Below are positions 1 through 6,913 of a stretch of 64,000 nt of DNA, piece after piece; within the stretch, counting starts at the first letter, position 1, and every line of letters starts with the position of its first letter. The notes below the pieces were generated by a model. The model did not search any database and had not been told where the DNA came from. It was given only the letters and a program-made list of their open reading frames with translations. The position numbers and the translations under genes were made by a program. Source of the DNA: Streptomyces termitum (GTDB lineage Bacteria; Actinomycetota; Actinomycetes; Streptomycetales; Streptomycetaceae); NCBI RefSeq assembly GCF_014650175.1, contig NZ_BMUL01000010.1, forward strand, positions 248,001-312,000, written 5' to 3'.

Positions 1-1
1 C

Positions 2-136
2 GCCCGGCTGATCGAACTGAGCCGCAAGGGCAACGGGGTGGTCGGCTGGAACCTGGACGCGGAGGAGGTCTCCAACGGCCTCGGCTGCACCGCCACGGAG
101 AGCCGGTACGTACGCGAGCCGTGGTGGCGCTCGTAG
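2..136 (+). CDS. 3' end of an unrecognised gene (partial)
   Basis: This is the last 44 codons of a gene that begins before the window. It is open from base 2 to a TAG at 134-136, with GC-rich third positions typical of real coding DNA here. The tail reads ARLIELSRKGNGVVGWNL and ends YVREPWWRS. I do not recognise the family from this fragment and assign no function. It converges on the next leftward gene, and a long inverted repeat lies between them. Confidence 0.6.
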   Translation, partial: ARLIELSRKGNGVVGWNLDAEEVSNGLGCTATESRYVREPWWRS

Positions 137-196
137 CCCCTCGGCTGAGGCCCGCGCACCCCCGCCCGGTTCCTCCGCATCGGCGGCCCCGGCGCG

Positions 197-257
197 CCGG
201 GAAGGGCCCGGGAGCGGGTCCGGCGCGGGTGCCCGCGACCCGCCGGGCCCTTCCCGG
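197..257. terminator. Bidirectional terminator hairpin
   Basis: A 15-base arm at 197-211 (CCGGGAAGGGCCCGG) is perfectly complementary to 243-257. The 31-base loop can form further internal pairs. It lies between two convergent genes, 60 bp past one stop and 24 bp past the other, and has no U-tract, as is usual in Streptomyces. Confidence 0.6.
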
Positions 258-281
258 ACGGGTGACCGGCGCCGCGACCTC

Positions 282-1748
282 CTAGCCCCGGGGCGGCCGG
301 AGGCCCAGGTGGCGGAGGGCCGCCGTCGCGGCGCCCGCGCCGGACATGCCGTGGGCGCCAGGGCCGGGCGGGGTGGCGGCGGAGCAGAGGTAGACGCCGG
401 GGAGGCCGGTGGCGTACGGGTCGAGGGCGGGGCGGGCGCCGAGGACGAGCTGGGGGACGGTCTTGGCGCCGGTGAGGATGTCGCCGCCGGCGAAGTTGGG
501 GTTGGCGGCGGCGAAGTCGGCGGGGCGGGTGACGCGCAGGCCGACGATCCGGTCGCGGACGCCGGGGGCGAACTGTTCGAGCCGGGCGAGGATCGCGTCG
601 GTGGCGTCGCCGTCGTAGCCGTGCGGCACGTGCGCGTACGTCCACACCGGGTGGACGTCGCCGACCGAGCGGGTGGGGTCGGCGAGGTACTGCTGGCCGA
701 CGAGGACGAAGGGCCGTTCGGGCATCCGGCCGTCCGTGACGGCCCGTTCGGCGCGGACGATCTCGGCGAACGGGCCGCCGAGGTGCACGGTCCCGGCGCG
801 GCGGGCGGCCTCCGCGCGCCACGGCACGCCGCCCTCGACGGCGAGGTCGACCTTGAAGGCGCCCGGTCCGCGCCGGAAGCGGCGGTACGCGGCGGCCGTG
901 CGGGACGGCAGCCGGTCGCCGTAGATCCGGGCGGCCTGGGCGGGGTCGAGGTCGAGGAGGGTGACGTCGGCGGGCGGCAGCCGCCGGTGGTCGGTGACGC
1001 GGACGCCGGTCTCGATCCGGCCGCCGTGGCCGCGCAGGACGGCGGCGAGGGCGTCGGTGACGGCCCGGGAGCCGCCCTCGGCGACGGCCCAGCCTGCCGC
1101 GTGCCCGGCGGTGAGGATGCCGAGGCCGATGGCGGAGCTGAGCGGGTCGGTCAGCGGGCGGTAGGCGTGGGCGGCGACGCCCGCCCACAGCGCGCGGGCG
1201 CCGGGCGTGCGGAAGAGGCGGGCCAGGACGGCGGCGGGCAGGACGGTGGGCAGGCCGAAGCGGGCCAGCAGCAGCGGGTGGTCGGGGAGCCGGAGCAGCG
1301 GCCCCATGACGTCCGTGGAGAGCTCCTCCCAGCGGCGTACGGAGGGGGCGAGGAGGGCGCGGTAGCGGGCCGCGTCGGCGCCGAGGCCGTCGGCGGTGGC
1401 GTCGACCGAGCGGTGCAGGACGGCGGCGGTGCCGTCGTCGAGGGGGTGGGCGCAGTCGATCTCGGGGAGCCGCCAGCGCAGTCCGTGCCGGTCGAGCCGG
1501 AGGCGGCGCAGGACGGGCGAGGCGACGGCGAGGGGGTGGACGGCGGAGCAGTGGTCGTGGAGCAGGCCGGGCAGGATCGCCTCGTCGGTGCGGGTGCCGC
1601 CGCCGATGGTGTCGGCGGCCTCCAGGACGGTGGTGTCGACTCCGGCCTCGGCGAGGAGGGCGGCGGCGGCGAGCCCGTTGGGTCCGGCGCCGACGACGAC
1701 GGCGGTCGGGGCGGAGGCGGCGGGGCGGCGCGGCGGCGTGCTGCTCAT
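282..1748 (-). CDS. NAD(P)/FAD-dependent oxidoreductase, phytoene-dehydrogenase-like (COG1233)
   Basis: The 488-residue protein opens with a Rossmann dinucleotide-binding fold. The motif VVVGAGPNGLAAAALLAEAG near residues 17-36 is followed by an acidic residue (TVLE), and GGGTRT near residue 46 is typical of CrtI-like flavoenzymes. The C-terminal FAD segment reads LPGVYLCSAATPPGPGAHGMSG. I chose the ATG at 1748 because the open frame further upstream lies inside the neighbouring gene. It is the last gene of a leftward run with DyP peroxidase, encapsulin and a DUF1345 protein, 59 bp after the latter. No phytoene synthase is nearby, so the substrate is unknown and carotenoid synthesis should not be assumed. 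Confidence 0.8.
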   Translation of the reverse strand: MSSTPPRRPAASAPTAVVVGAGPNGLAAAALLAEAGVDTTVLEAADTIGGGTRTDEAILPGLLHDHCSAVHPLAVASPVLRRLRLDRHGLRWRLPEIDCAHPLDDGTAAVLHRSVDATADGLGADAARYRALLAPSVRRWEELSTDVMGPLLRLPDHPLLLARFGLPTVLPAAVLARLFRTPGARALWAGVAAHAYRPLTDPLSSAIGLGILTAGHAAGWAVAEGGSRAVTDALAAVLRGHGGRIETGVRVTDHRRLPPADVTLLDLDPAQAARIYGDRLPSRTAAAYRRFRRGPGAFKVDLAVEGGVPWRAEAARRAGTVHLGGPFAEIVRAERAVTDGRMPERPFVLVGQQYLADPTRSVGDVHPVWTYAHVPHGYDGDATDAILARLEQFAPGVRDRIVGLRVTRPADFAAANPNFAGGDILTGAKTVPQLVLGARPALDPYATGLPGVYLCSAATPPGPGAHGMSGAGAATAALRHLGLRPPRG

Positions 1749-1807
1749 GGGGCGAGTCTGCCGGGCGGCCGCCCCGGGACGCGCACCGGGGCGGGCGGGT
1801 CCGGGGG

Positions 1808-2440
1808 TCAGCCGGTGACGATCCCGGCGACGAGGTTGACGGCGGTGGCGAGGACGCCGGTGCCGAAGACGTACGACAGGAGGCAGTGGCGCAGGACGAC
1901 GGCCCGGATCTCCTGGTCGGAGACGTCGGTGTCGGAGACCTGGTAGGTCATGCCGAGGTTGTAGCTGAAGTAGAGGAAGTCGGTGTAGCGGGGGCGGGCG
2001 TCGGAGTTGAAGTCGATGCCGCCCTCGGGCGCCCGGTGGTAGAGGTACGCGTACCGGGTGGCGTACATGAGGTGGAGCGCCGCCCAGGCCATGAGGACGC
2101 CCCACAGGGCGGTCGCGGCGGCGGCCCGGTCGTGGCCGGAGCCGACGAGGAGCAGGGCGACGATGGCGCCCAGTCCGCACAGGGCGGCGGTGACGACGAC
2201 GAGTTCCTCGACGACCGGCCGGAACTCCTCGCGCCGCAGGTTGCGGCGGGTGTCGGCGGCGTCCATCGGCCACAGCACCAGCCAGCCGGTGACGACGAAG
2301 ACGGTCTCGGCGGCGGCGATCCCGACGAGGACGCCGAGCGCCGCCCCGGAGAGGGCCCCGGTGGCGGCTCCGGCGGCGGTGCCGGCGCCGACGGCCCCGG
2401 CGAGCCGGGGGCCCGCGTACCGCCACGACCAGGCGGGCAT
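1808..2440 (-). CDS. DUF1345 family integral membrane protein
   Basis: The 210-residue protein has about five hydrophobic segments (roughly residues 14-34, 38-56, 79-102, 108-127 and 185-207). The signature region RYTDFLYFSYNLGMTYQVSD near residues 149-168, followed by VLRHCLLSYVFGT, is characteristic of DUF1345. The biochemical role of the family is unknown. It starts 4 bp after the encapsulin stop, so it is very probably cotranscribed with the encapsulin and its peroxidase cargo. That makes a membrane partner of the compartment possible, which is inference only. Confidence 0.85.
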   Translation of the reverse strand: MPAWSWRYAGPRLAGAVGAGTAAGAATGALSGAALGVLVGIAAAETVFVVTGWLVLWPMDAADTRRNLRREEFRPVVEELVVVTAALCGLGAIVALLLVGSGHDRAAAATALWGVLMAWAALHLMYATRYAYLYHRAPEGGIDFNSDARPRYTDFLYFSYNLGMTYQVSDTDVSDQEIRAVVLRHCLLSYVFGTGVLATAVNLVAGIVTG

Positions 2441-2444
2441 CGGC

Positions 2445-3269
2445 TCACTCCCCCAGCACGACCACGGCCTCGTCGGTGTAGGCGAGGAAGGTCAGGGTCT
2501 CCTGGAGGTACAGCTCGACGGTGTCGGCGTCGTGCCGGGTGTAGCCGATGGAGACGTCCTGGCCGAGGCGGAGTTCGAAGTCGCCGCCCCGGGTGGAGAG
2601 GACGAAGCCGCCCTTGAGGGCGGGGGCCCAGATCGGCGGTTCGTCGAGCATCCGGCCCAGGTGGGCGGCGATCGGGTAGCCGTGGTCGGAGGTCTCGCTG
2701 ACGGCCCGGTACTCCTCGGCGCCGAGGAGGAGGGCGTACGGGCCGTCGACGCCGGCCAGCCGGAGCGCGGTGAGGGCGCGGCTGACGGCGTCGGGATAGC
2801 CGCTGGGTTCCGCGGGGAGGGCGACGGCCGGATTGGAGGAGGCGGCGCGCAGGCCGGGGACGCCGGCGGCGGCGTAGCCGTCGAAGAGGGTGCGGTCCTC
2901 GGCGAAGGCGAGGGCGCGGGCGGCGTCCTTGACCGGCTGCCAGTCGGAGTCCTTGGAGCCGCGTTCGACGTCGTCGACGGCGGCGCGGGTGACGGTGAAG
3001 GGGACGCGGAGCTCGACCAGCGGGCGGGCCTCGCGGAGCCGGGCGCGGACGCCGTCGGCGGGCGGGTCGAGGTCGGTGAGGTGGCCGGTGCCGACGGCGG
3101 CGAGGGAGGCGCCGGCGGGGTCGGGCACGTCGACGACGCGGCGTCCGGCGACGTGGCGGCGGAAGGTGCGGCGGGCCTCCTCCTCGATCTCGGCCCAGGC
3201 GGCGGGGGTGACGGGGGCGAGTTCGCGGTGGAGGTTGGTGGTGGGGGTGGGGGCGGGGAGGCCGGTCAT
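2445..3269 (-). CDS. Family 1 encapsulin nanocompartment shell protein
   Basis: The 274-residue protein has the length and features of linocin-M18/encapsulin shell proteins. The N-terminal region NLHRELAPVTPAAWAEIEEE is the cargo-interacting helix typical of the family. The body follows the HK97 capsid-like fold pattern, with DWQPVKDAARALAFAEDRTLFDG near residues 108-130. The C-terminus reads LYLQETLTFLAYTDEAVVVLGE. Such proteins self-assemble into cytosolic icosahedral shells around an enzyme cargo. Its ATG overlaps the DyP stop codon by 4 bp, and that peroxidase carries the matching C-terminal tag. The gene pair is therefore a complete shell-plus-cargo unit. Confidence 0.95.
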   Translation of the reverse strand: MTGLPAPTPTTNLHRELAPVTPAAWAEIEEEARRTFRRHVAGRRVVDVPDPAGASLAAVGTGHLTDLDPPADGVRARLREARPLVELRVPFTVTRAAVDDVERGSKDSDWQPVKDAARALAFAEDRTLFDGYAAAGVPGLRAASSNPAVALPAEPSGYPDAVSRALTALRLAGVDGPYALLLGAEEYRAVSETSDHGYPIAAHLGRMLDEPPIWAPALKGGFVLSTRGGDFELRLGQDVSIGYTRHDADTVELYLQETLTFLAYTDEAVVVLGE

Positions 3270-4309
3270 GGCGCCGGTGCTCCTTTCAGGCTGCCGATGC
3301 CCAGGGAGTCCCCGGGGCGTTCGGCGTCGGCGGGCGGCGGTTCGGGGGCGTCCTCGGCGGCGGGCGCGGTGCCCGGGGCGGGGAGGTCGTCGAGGAGGGT
3401 GGCGCTGGGGACGAAGAAGAGGCCGCCGGTGACGGCGGTGGAGAAGTCGAGGATGCGGTCGGTGGTGCCGGGCGGGTCGCCGAGGAACATGTTGCGGAGC
3501 ATGCGTTCGGTGATGTCCGGGGTGCGGGCGTAGCCGATGAAGTAGGTGCCGAACTCGCCCGCGCCGAGGCGGCCGAAGGGCATGTTCTGGCGGACGATCT
3601 GGAGCTGTTCGCCGTTCTCGTCCTCGACGGTGTTGAGGGCGACGTGCGAGTCGGGGGGTTTGACGTCGTCGGGGAGTTCGAGGTTGTCGGCCTTGGCGCG
3701 GCCGATGACCCGCTCCTGCTCCTCGGTGGGCAGCGCGTGCCAGGCGGTCAGGTCGTGGAGGTACTTCTGGACGACGACGTAGCTGCCGCCCCGGAAGCCG
3801 GGGTCCTCGCCGGCGACGAGGACGGCGTCGGCGGCGGCGGAGCCGGTGGGGTTCTCGCTGCCGTCGACGAAGCCGAGGAGGTCGCGCTCGTCGAAGTAGG
3901 TGAAGCCGTGCACCTCGTCGACGACGGCGACCGCGTCCCCGAGGCGGTCGAGGACCAGCCGGGCCAGTTCGAAGCAGAGGTCTGCGCGGCGGGCCCGCAG
4001 GTGGAGCAGCAGGTCGCCGGGGGTGGCGGGGGCGTGATGCCGGGGCCCGTGGAGGGGGGTGAAGGGGTGCAGTCCCCGGGGGCGGGGGCCGCCGACGAGC
4101 CGGTCCCAGGCGTCGGAGGAGAGGCCGGCGACGCAGGCGAGGGCGTCGTCGCGGGCGCGGAAGGCGACGGAGCGGCTCAGTCCGGAGAGTTCCCCGAGGC
4201 CGTCGCGGACGTCGTCCTCGCGGCCGGGCGCGACGGTGAGGGTGAGGAAGAGGGCCGCCTTGGCGGGCGGGCCGAGGAGGAGTTGGGGGACGGGTTGGGG
4301 GGCGGCCAT
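3266..4309 (-). CDS. Dyp-type haem peroxidase, encapsulin cargo
   Basis: The 347-residue peroxidase carries the DyP signature GFVDGSENPTG (residues 146-156, catalytic Asp149). It also has a probable proximal haem ligand His222 in DSHVALN and a distal Arg240 in IVRQNMPFG. After about residue 310 comes a Pro/Ala/Glu-rich linker, then DSLGIGSLKG (residues 334-343), which matches the known encapsulin targeting peptide. It should therefore be packed inside the shell made by the next gene, with which it shares a 4-bp overlap. It oxidises dyes or phenolics with peroxide; the natural substrate is unknown. It is first in the operon, and the 212 bp upstream is a divergent promoter region facing the molybdoenzyme gene. 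Confidence 0.95.
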   Translation of the reverse strand: MAAPQPVPQLLLGPPAKAALFLTLTVAPGREDDVRDGLGELSGLSRSVAFRARDDALACVAGLSSDAWDRLVGGPRPRGLHPFTPLHGPRHHAPATPGDLLLHLRARRADLCFELARLVLDRLGDAVAVVDEVHGFTYFDERDLLGFVDGSENPTGSAAADAVLVAGEDPGFRGGSYVVVQKYLHDLTAWHALPTEEQERVIGRAKADNLELPDDVKPPDSHVALNTVEDENGEQLQIVRQNMPFGRLGAGEFGTYFIGYARTPDITERMLRNMFLGDPPGTTDRILDFSTAVTGGLFFVPSATLLDDLPAPGTAPAAEDAPEPPPADAERPGDSLGIGSLKGAPAP

Positions 4310-4521
4310 GCGACTCCCGTCAGAAGCACGAGGAAAGGGCGCATAAAGGTTTTAACGGGCGCAAGCGTATCCAGGGGCGGCCGGGCCCGCAGCCCGTCGC
4401 CGGGCCGCGCCCGGGGCCCTGGGCGGCCGAATGGCGGCGCCCCGGGGCCCGTCATAGCCTGCCGGAAGGGGGTCCGTACGCGTTCCCTCGCGTCCGCGCG
4501 CCGGAAGGGTGGACACCGTCC

Positions 4522-6840
4522 ATGAGCCTCGACCGAGCCGAACAGCAGGACGACGGCGTGGAGCCCCGGGTGGGCCCCGCCCCCGACGGGCCGCCCCGGG
4601 TCCGCCCGTACGACCATCCGGCGGCGGGCTGGGGCGCCGCCGAGAGCGTGACCCGCTTCCTGGTGAAGGAGGGCGCGCTCCTGGACGGCCCCCGGGCGAT
4701 CCGGCGGATGAACCACGAGGACGGCGGCTTCGACTGCCCCGGCTGCGCCTGGCCGGACGACACCAAGGGGCTGCGGCTCGACATCTGCGAGAACGGCATC
4801 AAGCACGTCACCTGGGAGATGACCCGCAAGCGGGCCGGGCGCGAGTTCTTCGCCGCCCACACGGTGACCGAGCTGGCCGGGTGGACCGATCACGCCCTGG
4901 AGGACACCGGCCGGCTGACCGAGCCGATGGTGTACGACCCCGACACCGACCACTACGTGCCGATCTCCTGGAAGGACGCCTTCGAGCTGGTCGGCCGGAC
5001 GCTGCGGGCGCTGGACGGTCCGGACCGGGCGGCGTTCTACACCTCGGGGCGGCTCGGCAACGAGGCGACGTTCCTGTACCAGCTCCTCGCCCGCGAGCTG
5101 GGCACCAACAACCTCCCCGACTGCTCGAACATGTGCCACGAGGCGAGCGGCCGGGCCCTGACGGCGTCGCTGGGCACCGGCAAGGGGACCGTCGACCTGA
5201 AGGACTGGGAGACCGCCGACGCGCTGTTCATCCTGGGGGTGAACGCCGCTTCCAACGCGCCCCGGATGCTCACCGCGCTCGCCGAGGCGCACCGCAGGGG
5301 CGCCCGGATCGTGCACGTCAACCCGCTGGTGGAGGCGGCCGCGACCCGCACGATCATCCCGCACGACTTCCGGGACATGGCGACCTTCCGGGCGACGAGC
5401 ACCAGTTCGCTCAACCTCCAGCCGCGGATCGGCGGCGACATGGCCCTCCTGCGCGGGATGGCGAAGGCGGTCCTGGAGCAGGCGGCGTCCGACCCGAAGG
5501 CGCTGGACCGGGAGTTCGTGGAGCGGTACACCCACGGCTTCGAGGAGTACCGGGAGGTGTGCGCGGCCACCTCCTGGGAGGAGATCGAGCACCAGTCGGG
5601 GCTGCCCCGGGAGGAGATCCTGGAGGCGGCCCGGGTCTACCGCGAGGCCGACCGGTCGATCGTCAGCTGGTGTCTGGGCGTCACCCAGCACGAGCACGGC
5701 GTGGACACCGTCCGGGAGATCGTCAACCTGCTGCTGCTCCGGGGCAACCTCGGCCGCGAGGGCGCGGGCCCGTCCCCGGTGCGCGGCCACAGCAACGTCC
5801 AGGGCAACCGCACCTGCGGCATCGACCACCGGCCGTCCGGGGCCTTCCTGGACCGGCTCGGCGAGGTGTGCGGGATCGACCCGCCGCGCGCCCACGGCCT
5901 CGACACGGTCCGGACCGTCGAGGCCATGCGGGACGGGGAGGTGACCGTCTTCGTCGGCATGGGCGGCAACTTCGCGCTGGCCGCGCCCGACACCCCGGTC
6001 ACGTACGCGGCGCTGCGGAACTGCGAGCTGACCGTGCAGGTCAGCACCAAGCTCAACCGCAGCCACGTGGTGCACGGCCGGCGGGCGCTGATCCTGCCGT
6101 GCCTGGGCCGCACCGAGAAGGACCACCAGCGCAAGGGCGAGCAGGCCACCTCGGTCGAGGACTCGATGAGCATGGTGCACCTGTCGCGGGGGATGAAGCG
6201 GCCCGCGTCGCCGCACCTGCTCTCCGAGCCGGCGATCGTGGCGGGCATGGCGCGCGCCGCGCTGCCGGACAGCCCGACGCCGTGGGCCTGGTACGTCGAG
6301 GACTACGACCGGATCCGGGACACCATGGCGCGGGTGCTGGACGGCTTCGAGGACTTCAACCGGCGGGTCCGGCTGCCGCTGGGCTTCCGGATCAGGCAGC
6401 CGGCCCGGGAGCTGGTCTTCCTGACCCCGTCGGGGAAGGCCGAGTTCTCCTCGGCGCCGCTGCCGGACGTCGTGCCGGAGCCGGGCACGCTCGCCCTGGG
6501 CACGATGCGCTCGCACGACCAGTGGAACACCACGATCTACTCCGACGACGACCGCTACCGGGGGGTGAAGAGCCTGCGGACGCTGGTCTTCATGAACCGG
6601 GCCGACATGCGCGAGCGCGGCATCGCGGAGCTGGCCCCGGTCGACATCACCGCCACCGCGCGGGACGGCGGCACGCGCGCGCTGCACGGCTACCTGGCGG
6701 TGCCGTACGACATCCCGCGCGGCTGCGCGGCCGGGTACATGCCGGAGATGAACGTGCTGTGCGCGCTGGGCGACTACAGCACCCAGAGCGACCAGCCGAT
6801 CATGAAGCACCTCAAGGTGGTGATCGAGCCCTCGGGCTGA
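4522..6840 (+). CDS. FdhF/YdeP family molybdopterin oxidoreductase
   Basis: The 772-residue protein belongs to the formate-dehydrogenase-alpha-like group that includes E. coli YdeP. Recognisable parts are the N-terminal motif GGFDCPGCAWPDDTKG near residues 72-87, the Mo-pterin region SNMCHEASGRAL with the probable Mo-ligand Cys, the nucleotide-binding stretch LGVNAASNAPRM, and a C-terminal molydopterin-dinucleotide-binding domain containing TMRSHDQWNTTIYS. There is no Tat signal, so the enzyme is cytosolic. The electron donor and partner are unknown; YdeP is linked to acid resistance in E. coli, but that role need not transfer. It is monocistronic, ending at a very strong hairpin. Confidence 0.88.
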   Translation: MSLDRAEQQDDGVEPRVGPAPDGPPRVRPYDHPAAGWGAAESVTRFLVKEGALLDGPRAIRRMNHEDGGFDCPGCAWPDDTKGLRLDICENGIKHVTWEMTRKRAGREFFAAHTVTELAGWTDHALEDTGRLTEPMVYDPDTDHYVPISWKDAFELVGRTLRALDGPDRAAFYTSGRLGNEATFLYQLLARELGTNNLPDCSNMCHEASGRALTASLGTGKGTVDLKDWETADALFILGVNAASNAPRMLTALAEAHRRGARIVHVNPLVEAAATRTIIPHDFRDMATFRATSTSSLNLQPRIGGDMALLRGMAKAVLEQAASDPKALDREFVERYTHGFEEYREVCAATSWEEIEHQSGLPREEILEAARVYREADRSIVSWCLGVTQHEHGVDTVREIVNLLLLRGNLGREGAGPSPVRGHSNVQGNRTCGIDHRPSGAFLDRLGEVCGIDPPRAHGLDTVRTVEAMRDGEVTVFVGMGGNFALAAPDTPVTYAALRNCELTVQVSTKLNRSHVVHGRRALILPCLGRTEKDHQRKGEQATSVEDSMSMVHLSRGMKRPASPHLLSEPAIVAGMARAALPDSPTPWAWYVEDYDRIRDTMARVLDGFEDFNRRVRLPLGFRIRQPARELVFLTPSGKAEFSSAPLPDVVPEPGTLALGTMRSHDQWNTTIYSDDDRYRGVKSLRTLVFMNRADMRERGIAELAPVDITATARDGGTRALHGYLAVPYDIPRGCAAGYMPEMNVLCALGDYSTQSDQPIMKHLKVVIEPSG

Positions 6841-6844
6841 ACAG

Positions 6845-6912
6845 CCCGGCCGGTACGGCGCAGGGCCCGCACCCCGTCCGGGGGGTGCGGGCCCTGCGCC
6901 GTACCGGCCGGG
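6845..6912. terminator. Bidirectional terminator with 31-bp perfect stem
   Basis: Bases 6845-6875 are perfectly complementary to 6882-6912, with a 6-base loop (GTCCGG). The hairpin fills the gap between two convergent genes, starting 4 bp after one stop and ending directly before the other gene's stop codon. Confidence 0.85.
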
Positions 6913-6913
6913 G

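Noticed and set aside
282..1748. Carotenoid biosynthesis cluster
   Set aside because: Only one CrtI-like gene is present; no crtE, crtB, crtY or regulators are nearby.
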